Source of the DNA: Veillonellales bacterium
Lineage (GTDB): Bacteria; Bacillota; Negativicutes; Veillonellales; Dialisteraceae
Assembly: GCA_944390485.1 (NCBI GenBank)
Contig: CALXPQ010000001.1
Location: 310,001 to 374,000 of the forward strand
Length of the DNA stretch: 64,000 nucleotides
Direction of reading: 5' to 3'
Of this stretch, positions 50,592 to 58,200 are shown one piece after another. The notes under the pieces were generated by a model, which did no database searches, was not told the DNA's origin, and worked only from the letters and a program-made list of their open reading frames with translations. A program made the position numbers and the translations under genes. Each line of letters begins with the position of its first letter. Position 1 is the stretch's first letter.

Positions 50592-50842
50592 TCCCCCTAC
50601 GAAGGATTTCCCAGCAGCCGCCTGCTGCATTCTCACTTCCTCCCTTTCATCTGGACTGTTTTTGTCCTGATTTTAAAGATTTGTCTCCTTACTCATTTTC
50701 CGCCCCTTTGATTTTACAGGTCGGGCTTGCGGTCTCTTTGCCTTCTTTCCTCTGCATTACACATTCATATGCCTCTTTATTTTCCGGGCCTGAGAAAATG
50801 GCCGGGCTTTCCGGCGCGCCGTCTTTACCCTGCGCTTACTCA
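50592..50842. other. Non-coding gap between divergent tadA and TRIC genes
   Basis: About 250 bases, strongly rich in C and T on the plus strand. A short CAGCAG/CTGCTG inverted repeat lies near 50613-50628. I see no gene, known RNA family or terminator. Confidence 0.5.
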
Positions 50843-50851
50843 TGCTATAAT
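50843..50851 (+). promoter_or_regulatory. Extended -10 promoter of the TRIC-family gene
   Basis: TGCTATAAT, a perfect TGn-extended -10, 33 bases before the ATG; -35 weak. Confidence 0.55.
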
Positions 50852-50884
50852 AATACAGATTCAGACCTGTAAAGAGAGTAGAAT

Positions 50885-51550
50885 ATGTCGATTACCTGGT
50901 TTATTTTTGAAACGCTCGGCACCATCGCCTTCGCATTTTCCGGTGCGATGACCGGATTGTCCCGGCGGATGGATGTCTTCGGCGTCACGGTGCTGGCTGT
51001 CATGACCGGCATCGGCGGCGGCATGCTGCGCGACGTGCTCGCCGGCCTCACGCCGCCGTCCGCCCTGCGCAGCCCCGACGGGCTCATCCTTTCCATCGCG
51101 ACGGCGCTCGTCGTATCGCTGCTTTATGAATTCGTACCGATTTCCCGGCGCAGCAAGAAATGGATTACCTTCCTCTACGCCGTCTCTGATACGTGCGGCC
51201 TCGCCGCTTTCACCGTCACCGGCGCGCTCACCAGTCTCTATGCCCATCCGGAAGAAGCCTATGTCATGCCCGTCATGCTCGGCCTCATCACCGCCATCGG
51301 CGGCGGCATCATCCGGGACATGATGGCTCAGCGCGTGCCCCTCGTGCTCCGCACCGACGTATACGCCCTCGCCTCCATCATCGGGGGCATCGCCGTATGC
51401 CTCGCCTGGCAGCACCTTTCCGCCGCGGCCGCATCGTGGATCGGCTTTTCCATCGTCCTCATCCTGCGCTGCGCCGCCATTCTTTTCCACTGGCAGCTCT
51501 ATCATCCTCACCCCGGATTCCACAGGAAACTGCGGTTCCCCCATGATTGA
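50885..51550 (+). CDS. TRIC/UPF0126 family membrane channel protein
   Basis: 221 aa, about seven membrane segments made of two repeats of the UPF0126 unit. Each repeat has its glycine-rich core: GTIAFAFSGAMTGLSRRMD with TGIGGGMLRDVL, and CGLAAFTVTGALTSL with TAIGGGIIRDMM. Bacterial members are related to trimeric intracellular cation channels. The stop overlaps the longest frame of the DUF4127 gene, but that gene starts later, at 51579. It has an extended -10 promoter. Confidence 0.9.
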   Translation: MSITWFIFETLGTIAFAFSGAMTGLSRRMDVFGVTVLAVMTGIGGGMLRDVLAGLTPPSALRSPDGLILSIATALVVSLLYEFVPISRRSKKWITFLYAVSDTCGLAAFTVTGALTSLYAHPEEAYVMPVMLGLITAIGGGIIRDMMAQRVPLVLRTDVYALASIIGGIAVCLAWQHLSAAAASWIGFSIVLILRCAAILFHWQLYHPHPGFHRKLRFPHD

Positions 51551-51578
51551 CGTCCCACAGAGGACAGGAGGTATTATC

Positions 51579-53327
51579 TTGAAATGGAATAAACTGCTGC
51601 TCACCGCTGCCGTCACCGGCGCGATTTCTCTCGCCGGCCTCACCGCCGCGGCGAAGACCATCCTGCTCGTGCCGCAGGACGACCGCCCCGTGAGCCTCGC
51701 CTATACCGCCGACACCGCGGAAAAAGCGGGCTACACCGTCATCACCCCGCCGGCCTACATGCTCTCCGGCCGGGACTATCAGGGCGCGCCGGACCGCGTG
51801 TGGTACTGGCTGCAGCAGAACATGGGCCGCGCCGACGCGGCGATCCTCTCCACGGACACCCTCATCTACGGCGGCCTCGTGGACTCGCGGAAACATAACG
51901 AATCGCTCGACGTCCTCACGAACCGGGAAAACCGCATCCGCACCCTGCACCGAGTCTATCCGGACGTGCCCATCTACGCCTTCGGCACCATCATGCGCAC
52001 GCCCTACGCCTCCAGCGGCGGCGTGGAGCCCTATTACTACGCCAGCTACGGCACCTCCATCTACCGCATCTCCGGACTGCAGGACAAGATGGATGCCGGC
52101 ACCATCACCCCGTCCGAATCGGCAGAACTCCTCTCGCTGAAGCTCTCCGTCCCTTCCGAATACCTTCAGGACTGGTTCAACCGGCGCACGAAAAACACCA
52201 TCATCAATAAGCGCCTCATCGAAGACGCGAAAGACGGCGTCTTCACCTATTTCTGCCTCGGCTTCGACGACAGCAGCAAAAATTCCCAGTCCGCCCTCGA
52301 AGCGCGCTATCTGAAAGGCGATGCAAAAGGCCTCTCCGACAAGATCTATGGCTCCTTCCCCGGCGCGGACCAGCTGGCGCTCCTCCTCATCGCGCGGTAT
52401 CACGTGGACTCGAACCACATGCAGCCCACCTTCTCCGCGCTGTACCCCCTTGGACGGGCAGAAGACACCGTCCCGAGCTATGAGAGCCAGGAAATCGGCC
52501 AGACCATCGCCCAGCACGTCGCGGCGGTGGGCGGCGTCATGACCAATAAACAGCCCGATATCCTCCTCGCCGTGAATACGCCCCTCGCCTCCACCGGCGA
52601 ATCCGGCCAGTTCAGCAACTTCGGCATGCTCAAGGAAAGCACCACCGACTTCATGGACAAAGTCGCCGCCGCTCACGACCGGGGCGTGCCCGTGGCCATC
52701 CTCGACGTCTACTTTGCCAACGGCGCGGACAATACCCTCATGAAACTCCTCAAAGAGAAAGACATATTGTACTCCGTCGCCGCCTACAACGGATGGAATA
52801 CCGCCAGCAACACCATCGGCTTCTCCATCGCGCAGGCCGTCCTCGCGCCGGAAATGACCGAGCAGGATCACAAAGACATGCTCTCTATCCAGTACCTCGA
52901 CAACTGGGCGTATCAGGCGAATATCCGCAAAGACCTCTACCGCCTCCAGGAAGTGCTGGGCGACGATCCCGTGAAGCCCGTATCCCCCGCAGTGAAAGAA
53001 GAAATGATCGCCGAGCTGCAGCAGTTTGCGAAGAAAAACATGGGCCTCGATCCGGCTACCATTACGGCGGACTTCCCGTGGAGCCGCCTCTTCGAGATCG
53101 ACGCCGTCGTGAGCCCCGTGCCGAAATATCCGGTGCTCCTCACCCGCGCGGAGAAAGCGCGCATCGCTGCGGAAAAAGCAAAGAAAGAAGCGGAAGAGAA
53201 AGCAAAGCTCGCCGCGCAGGGCAAGACGCCCGCCGGACAGACTGCCTCCCCCGCCGCTCCGCAGGCTCCCGCACAGCCTGCTTCCGGCGACCGCTCCGAG
53301 GTTGTCTGGCAGCCGGCGCAGCAGTGA
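51579..53327 (+). CDS. Secreted DUF4127 family protein
   Basis: 582 aa from a TTG at 51579, chosen because a perfect AGGAGG lies 7 bases upstream; it gives a clean signal peptide (KWNKLLLTAAVTGAISLAGL, then TAAAK cleavage region). The mature protein opens with LLVPQDDRPVSLAYTADTAEKAGY, the DDRPV phrase typical of DUF4127. YGGLVDSRKHNES and DVYFANGADNTLMKLL follow. The last about 60 residues are a lysine/alanine coiled stretch and a Pro/Ala/Gln tail, perhaps a wall-facing linker. Enzymatic function is unknown. It follows the TRIC gene by 28 bases and ends at a terminator. Confidence 0.85.
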   Translation: MKWNKLLLTAAVTGAISLAGLTAAAKTILLVPQDDRPVSLAYTADTAEKAGYTVITPPAYMLSGRDYQGAPDRVWYWLQQNMGRADAAILSTDTLIYGGLVDSRKHNESLDVLTNRENRIRTLHRVYPDVPIYAFGTIMRTPYASSGGVEPYYYASYGTSIYRISGLQDKMDAGTITPSESAELLSLKLSVPSEYLQDWFNRRTKNTIINKRLIEDAKDGVFTYFCLGFDDSSKNSQSALEARYLKGDAKGLSDKIYGSFPGADQLALLLIARYHVDSNHMQPTFSALYPLGRAEDTVPSYESQEIGQTIAQHVAAVGGVMTNKQPDILLAVNTPLASTGESGQFSNFGMLKESTTDFMDKVAAAHDRGVPVAILDVYFANGADNTLMKLLKEKDILYSVAAYNGWNTASNTIGFSIAQAVLAPEMTEQDHKDMLSIQYLDNWAYQANIRKDLYRLQEVLGDDPVKPVSPAVKEEMIAELQQFAKKNMGLDPATITADFPWSRLFEIDAVVSPVPKYPVLLTRAEKARIAAEKAKKEAEEKAKLAAQGKTPAGQTASPAAPQAPAQPASGDRSEVVWQPAQQ

Positions 53328-53342
53328 AATTTTCTCGCAGAA

Positions 53343-53384
53343 AAACCGGAAGAGATTACTCTATCTCCTCCGGTTTATTTATTT
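53343..53384 (+). terminator. Terminator after the DUF4127 gene
   Basis: AAACCGGA pairs with TCCGGTTT, extended inward by GAGAT/ATCTC, then ATTTATTT. It lies 15 bases past the stop. Confidence 0.65.
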
Positions 53385-53493
53385 GATCAAATTCTCAGTA
53401 CGATGAGACTCCTGACCGCCGCGAGGTCCTTTTTCCCCTGTCAGGTGCCCCATGCACACTGACGGAACAAAACGCCGCTATCAAAATTGACAA

Positions 53494-53520
53494 TAAAAAA
53501 AGACACCCCACGGGGTGCCT
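53494..53520 (-). terminator. Terminator of rplU-prp-rpmA
   Basis: AGGCACCCC and GGGGTGTCT pair around GT on the minus strand and are followed by T7, 12 bases past the rpmA stop. Confidence 0.85.
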
Positions 53521-53532
53521 TTTTCTTTGCTC

Positions 53533-53817
53533 TTATTCAGCGACAGGATATACGCTGACCTGTCTCTTGTCTCTGCCCAGACGTTCAAATGCCACACGGC
53601 CGTCTACCAGAGCGAAGAGCGTGTCATCCTTGCCGATGCCTACGTTCGTGCCCGGATGCAGGTGCGTGCCTCTCTGGCGGACCAGAATGTTGCCGCACTT
53701 GGCGAGCTGGCCGTCGTGCATCTTCGTGCCCAGACGCTGAGAATGCGAATCACGGCCGTTCTTCGTGCTGGATACGCCCTTCTTATGAGCGAATAACTGG
53801 AGATCAAACTGAAGCAT
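53533..53817 (-). CDS. rpmA: 50S ribosomal protein bL27 with cleavable N-terminal extension
   Basis: 94 aa from [14 protein letters not shown]. The residues before AHKKG form the Firmicutes-type extension that is cut after LF by the Prp protease, encoded just upstream. The rest ([31 protein letters not shown]) is standard bL27. GGAGGTG lies 6 bases before the ATG; the longer frame begins at a GTG inside that site. Confidence 0.97.
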   Translation of the reverse strand: MLQFDLQLFAHKKGVSSTKNGRDSHSQRLGTKMHDGQLAKCGNILVRQRGTHLHPGTNVGIGKDDTLFALVDGRVAFERLGRDKRQVSVYPVAE

Positions 53818-53822
53818 GAAAT

Positions 53823-54149
53823 TCACCTCCCATGTTCTTTGATGAGAATCCTGTCCGGATATTGTTTCCGTATTTCTTCGAGTCCGCGGAACATCGTCGC
53901 GATGACCGCTTCCGTCCGCGCGTCCTCATGGCCATGGATATCCACCGTGAGAAGCCCGCTCTCCGACTCATACGAGCCGTCGATGCCGAGCGCATCCCGC
54001 AGCCCCAGCGCCGCCGTCAGCGTCACCGCCGACACCGCCGCGCATACGATATCATAGCCCAGCTCTGCCGTGTCCATCTCCCCGTGTCCGGAGATCCGGT
54101 ACCCCGTACAGAGCCCCGTCCGGCTTCGGACCGCCTCTGCGGTGATCAT
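53823..54149 (-). CDS. prp: Ribosomal-processing cysteine protease Prp
   Basis: 108 aa. Catalytic His22 in ISGHGEMD and Cys36 in [14 protein letters not shown] are at the family positions. It removes the bL27 extension, and its place between rplU and rpmA is the usual one. It overlaps the rplU stop by one base and ends 5 bases before rpmA. Confidence 0.95.
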   Translation of the reverse strand: MITAEAVRSRTGLCTGYRISGHGEMDTAELGYDIVCAAVSAVTLTAALGLRDALGIDGSYESESGLLTVDIHGHEDARTEAVIATMFRGLEEIRKQYPDRILIKEHGR

Positions 54150-54457
54150 CAGCCTTCGATCTTCGTCACTTCCACTTTCGTGAACGGCTGACGATGACCC
54201 TGACGGCGGCGATAGTTGGACTTCGCCTTATACTTGAAAATTCGGATCTTTCTGCCCTTGCCCTGTTCCAGGACCTTTGCAGTCACCTTCGCACCGGCCA
54301 CGGTGGGCTGTCCGACCTTGCATTCGTCGCCTGCGACCAGCAGGACTTCGTCGAACGTCACTTCAGCGCCGACTTCTGCGTCGAGCTTCTCTACGGAAAT
54401 CTTCTTGCCTTCTTCTACGCAGTACTGCTTTCCGCCCGTTTTGATGATTGCGTACAT
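54149..54457 (-). CDS. rplU: 50S ribosomal protein bL21
   Basis: 102 aa. [29 protein letters not shown], and the C-terminal [20 protein letters not shown] are diagnostic. GGGAGGTG precedes the ATG. Driven by a consensus promoter with a 100-base leader. Confidence 0.98.
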   Translation of the reverse strand: MYAIIKTGGKQYCVEEGKKISVEKLDAEVGAEVTFDEVLLVAGDECKVGQPTVAGAKVTAKVLEQGKGRKIRIFKYKAKSNYRRRQGHRQPFTKVEVTKIEG

Positions 54458-54557
54458 GTGTGCACCTCCCTCTCACTATACTCGCCGATGACAGGCAGCC
54501 TTCCGGCGTTTGCAGGCCCGTCCCGTGCGGTTGCGTCACAGCACCCAGTACAATGAC
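54458..54557 (-). promoter_or_regulatory. 5' leader of rplU, candidate L21 leader
   Basis: About 100 transcribed bases before rplU contain inverted repeats (for example GGGCCTGC...GCAGGC-like and GCCGG...CCGGC-like segments). Firmicutes rplU genes often carry an autoregulatory L21 leader here. I could not confirm a match to that structure by eye. Confidence 0.35.
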
Positions 54558-54563
54558 TTATGT

Positions 54564-54592
54564 ATTATACAGGCACGCGCCCGCCCTGTCAA
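54564..54592 (-). promoter_or_regulatory. Perfect consensus promoter of rplU-prp-rpmA
   Basis: TTGACA (54592-54587), 17 bases, TATAAT (54569-54564): an exact sigma-A consensus in both hexamers and spacing. Confidence 0.9.
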
Positions 54593-54642
54593 GAAATCCC
54601 GCCCGTCCGCCGCGGAAAAATCCGGCATTTCCCTGTAAAATC

Positions 54643-54651
54643 TGGTATACT
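54643..54651 (+). promoter_or_regulatory. Extended -10 promoter of the SpeD-like gene
   Basis: TGGTATACT, TGn-extended -10, 38 bases before the ATG; no clear -35. It diverges from the rplU promoter. Confidence 0.5.
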
Positions 54652-54689
54652 GTCTGTAAGAAAATCGTTTAGCAAATGGAGGGCTATCT

Positions 54690-55181
54690 ATGGAAAACTA
54701 CATCGGCCGGCATCTCCTCATCGACTGCTACCGCTGCCGCGAAGGCGTCATCGACTCCGCCGACCTGCTCATCCCGCTCATCAACTCCGCCGCCCAGAGC
54801 CTCGGCATCGAACTCTACGACACCTTCTACCACGAAGACGAAAAAGAGATCACCGTCTCCGGCTTCGGCGAGAACTGCCACCTCTGCATCCACACCTACC
54901 CCGAGCCGAACTACGCCGCCGTGGACATCTACCTCTTCGACACCGACGTGCAGCCCACGCTCGCCATGCCCATCCTGCGGCAGTACCTCCAGCCCGACAA
55001 GATCCGGGCCACTTCCGTCAAGCGCGGCAACATCGACACCGACCTCGACCTCAAGCCGAAAATCAAATCCAAATCCACCGCCATGCGCAAAGTGAAGCGC
55101 ACCGGCCACCAGCTGAACGCCGCGGGCAAGAAAGTGGTCCACTTCATCCAGAAAAGCCGCGGCGGCAAAGACAAAGAATAG
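54690..55181 (+). CDS. SpeD/AdoMetDC-related protein with altered processing site
   Basis: 163 aa. The fold of bacterial S-adenosylmethionine decarboxylase proenzyme is clear: IGRHLLIDCYRC, CHLCIHTYPEPNYAAVDIYLF, LRQYLQPDKIRATSVKRG. In the canonical enzyme the Glu62-Ser63 bond is cut and Ser63 becomes the pyruvoyl cofactor. Here the matching residues are Asn62-Cys63. His68 is kept, but the canonical Cys83 is Phe. A basic tail of about 45 residues (KPKIKSKSTAMRKVKRTG) extends past the usual end. No speE is nearby. It may have lost decarboxylase activity or gained another; codon use is very rich in third-position C. GGAGG lies 7 bases before the ATG. Confidence 0.75.
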   Translation: MENYIGRHLLIDCYRCREGVIDSADLLIPLINSAAQSLGIELYDTFYHEDEKEITVSGFGENCHLCIHTYPEPNYAAVDIYLFDTDVQPTLAMPILRQYLQPDKIRATSVKRGNIDTDLDLKPKIKSKSTAMRKVKRTGHQLNAAGKKVVHFIQKSRGGKDKE

Positions 55182-55192
55182 CAGGAACCTTC

Positions 55193-55226
55193 CAGAGTAC
55201 GGGCGCGCCCCGTGCTTTCTGATTTT
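55193..55226 (+). terminator. Terminator of the SpeD-like gene
   Basis: CAGA...ACGGG pairs with CCCGT...TCTG around a CGCG-containing centre, followed by ATTTTTT. The stem has mismatches. Confidence 0.5.
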
Positions 55227-55235
55227 TTCCACACG

Positions 55236-55265
55236 AAAAGGCAGAGCCATCGCCCTGCCTTTTTT
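55236..55265. terminator. Bidirectional terminator between the SpeD-like gene and tpsA
   Basis: AAAGGCAG and CTGCCTTT pair around a 10-base loop, with A and T runs on the two sides. On the minus strand it lies 7 bases past the tpsA stop. Confidence 0.7.
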
Positions 55266-55272
55266 GCGTGCG

Positions 55273-58200
55273 TCACAGCGTCATGCCGCCCGCGATGAAA
55301 TGGATATTCGCCTTCCGTTCCCGGAAATCGCGGTTCCGATCCCACGGATTATCGTCAAAGAGGAAATTCCAGTGTTCGTTCACCGGCGGTTCCACCGTGT
55401 CCGGCGGAAGACCGATGCCAAGTTCCAGGTCAATATCATAGCCCAAAAGGTTGGGGTTGAAAGTACCGCCCTCGCCGCTTGCCGCAATCTGCATGGAATA
55501 CAGCCAATCATCATACGTTCCCATGGCAGAATGACCGTTACTCTGAATCAGATTCTGATTCTGCCAAAATGCACCAAATTCAATCCCACCCGGAGCTGTC
55601 AAAGCCCCGCTCTGAATCAAATCCCCGACATTCAGCTTATGTTCGTTTCCATCCGCTGCGAAATCCGGCAACTTGTCCGGGTTCACCGTTACTTTTGTAA
55701 GGAAGACTTTCAAAAGCGGGTTGGTGCTGCCTTCATAGATTTTCCAGATGCTTTCCGTTCCATCTGCATTGGTGCGATCAAAATCGAAGCCCTCATAACT
55801 ACTGCTGTGTGTCCAGCTGCCTGTCTCCGATAGATTGTATCCATTGGAAACACTGCCATTTCCCACGAGGCTGCCAAAGCCGTAAACGTTGGAGATAGAG
55901 CCAGCATTGTTGCCTGCAATGGCACCAGTATCGGTGCTGCCGGTGACGCTCGTTGTGTTGTAGGCGTTGGAAATGGTGCCAGCATTATTACCAGCGATAC
56001 CGCCTACGTGGATGTAACCGGTGATAGCCTGATTCTTTCCATCTGCGGTAATAACCGTATTGAAGACCTGATCGAGGGTGCCCGCGTTGGTGCCGGCGAT
56101 GCCGCCCACATTGGAGCTGCCGCCTGCATTGATGACGCCCGTATTGTAGCCTGCGGTCACTTTGCCGCTATTCGTGCCGAAGAGGCCGGCAATGTTCTCG
56201 CTGTCTCCCGCCGCGGCGGTAAATTCCCTTTCATCCACAATGCCGTCCTTGTCGTCATCATTCCACGTACCAGCCTGGATGGTGCCATTGTTGTAGATCT
56301 GGTATTTGTAATACCCGTCATTTTCATCACGGCCACCGGTGATATCGCCGGAGTTCTGACCGATGAGGCCGCCTACGTTCTGGGTACCCATGACCTGCCC
56401 GCCGACTTCGTTTTTCAGGCTGGAATGAGTGACCGCTCCGGAATTTACGCCGAAGATACCACCGGTACCATTCATACCTGCATTTTCAGAATAAGTACCG
56501 GATACCGTCCCTTTATTGGTCATCTCCACATACTCAATCTTTCCGGTATTTTCCCCGAAGATGCCGCCTGCACCGCCGTTATGAGCAATGACGACGCCGG
56601 AATTTTCAATGCCGACCATATCATTTAGACTGCCGGTAATAGCCGCATTATTCAATCCGGCGACACCGCCTACGTGGCTTGCCCCTTCGACACGGCCTTC
56701 ATTGCTGTTACCCATGCCATTCAGCGTTGCACCTTCCGGATTCCATCCGACAATGCCTCCCACATAATCTGCTTCCGGAGCAATGATGTCATTGGTATTG
56801 GTAGCGCTGGTAATAATACCCGGATTACTTACCGTACCATCTTCATTAAGATGACCATTGATACCGGCTACACCGCCAAAATATTTTGCCGGTGTAGTCT
56901 CTGTCACGTCATACCTGACATGTAATTCTACATCGTTATGCGTATTGGCAATCGTCCCGGTATTTTCACCTGCTACACCGCCAACGTACATCTGACCCGT
57001 GATGGTGCCGCGGTTGATAAGTTCCTGTTCATTTGCAGAAATGGTGCCTTCGTTGGAGCCGGCGATACCGCCTACGTAGTTGTCGCCGGTGATGGCGGCG
57101 GCGCTGTCATTCACGAGATTGGTAAGCTCAGGCGCTTTATCATCAGCACCGACACGGTTTGCACCGACAAGGCCGCCTACGTAGTTGTTGCCGGTAATCT
57201 CGCCGTTGTTACGGCCGTTGGTGATGCTGCCTTCGTTGTTGCCCACGAGGCCGCCTACATAGTCACTGGTATCGTTTGTATCGGAAGACGAATCGGCTTC
57301 GCCGGTGACGCTGGAAGCGTTCGCCACGTTGGAAACAAGGCTGTCTTTTCCTTCTTCTACAGCGGCATGATTCACACCGAGGATGCCGCCTACGTTGTCG
57401 CGGCCGCTGACGATGCTTTCATTGTAAACATTTTCCACCGTGCCGCCCGTCTGATTGATGCCGGCGATACCGCCTACGTTATCGGAATACTGCGTCGTAT
57501 CGCCCTTGTAGACGCCGGTGGTGACGCCGAGGCTGTCCACATTGGTAAGCGTGCCCGCATTCACGCCGGCCACGCCGCCGATGGCGGTCGCATTGCCTGC
57601 ACTGGCGTTGACAGCGCTGTTGCTGTTGCTGTTGGAAATAGTGCCGCTATTCGTGCCCGCAATCCCGCCGGCCACGGTGCCAGCTCCTTCTGCGGTAACC
57701 GTCGATGTGCCTACGGCATTCGCACCGGAAATGGTACCACTATTCGTACCGGCGATGCCGCCTGCACGGTTTGCCGACTGCACCACGTTGCCGAAGGTCG
57801 TCACGTTGGAAATGTTCCCGTTGTTCACGCCAGCCACAGCCCCGGCGTTTTCCGTGCCGGTGAAGGTGCTGGAGTAAACACGCAGATCTTCTACGGTGCC
57901 TGTATGAATTTTTCCTTCACCATCCTTGCGAGTTCCGATGGTGCCAAAGATGCCTGCATTGTTACCCGTTACTTTCAATCCGACGATGCGGTTGTCCCGG
58001 CCATCGAAGATACCCGTATAGGCTTCGCCTTCTCCACTTGCGATAGCTTTGTAGTCGTTCACACCGCTCGCGTTGATGTCGTTTTTCAGCGCAAAGTTGT
58101 AGCCGAGAATGTTGGTTGTTCTTCCTGCATTGGTCTCCTGTTCATAGTACTGCTGGATGCCCGCAAGCTGCTCGCCCGTGCTGACCCAGATGTAGGTATA

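Noticed and set aside
55201-55210. Perfect GGGCGCGCCC palindrome as a protein-binding site
   Set aside because: It forms the centre of the hairpin terminator of the SpeD-like gene, which explains it.
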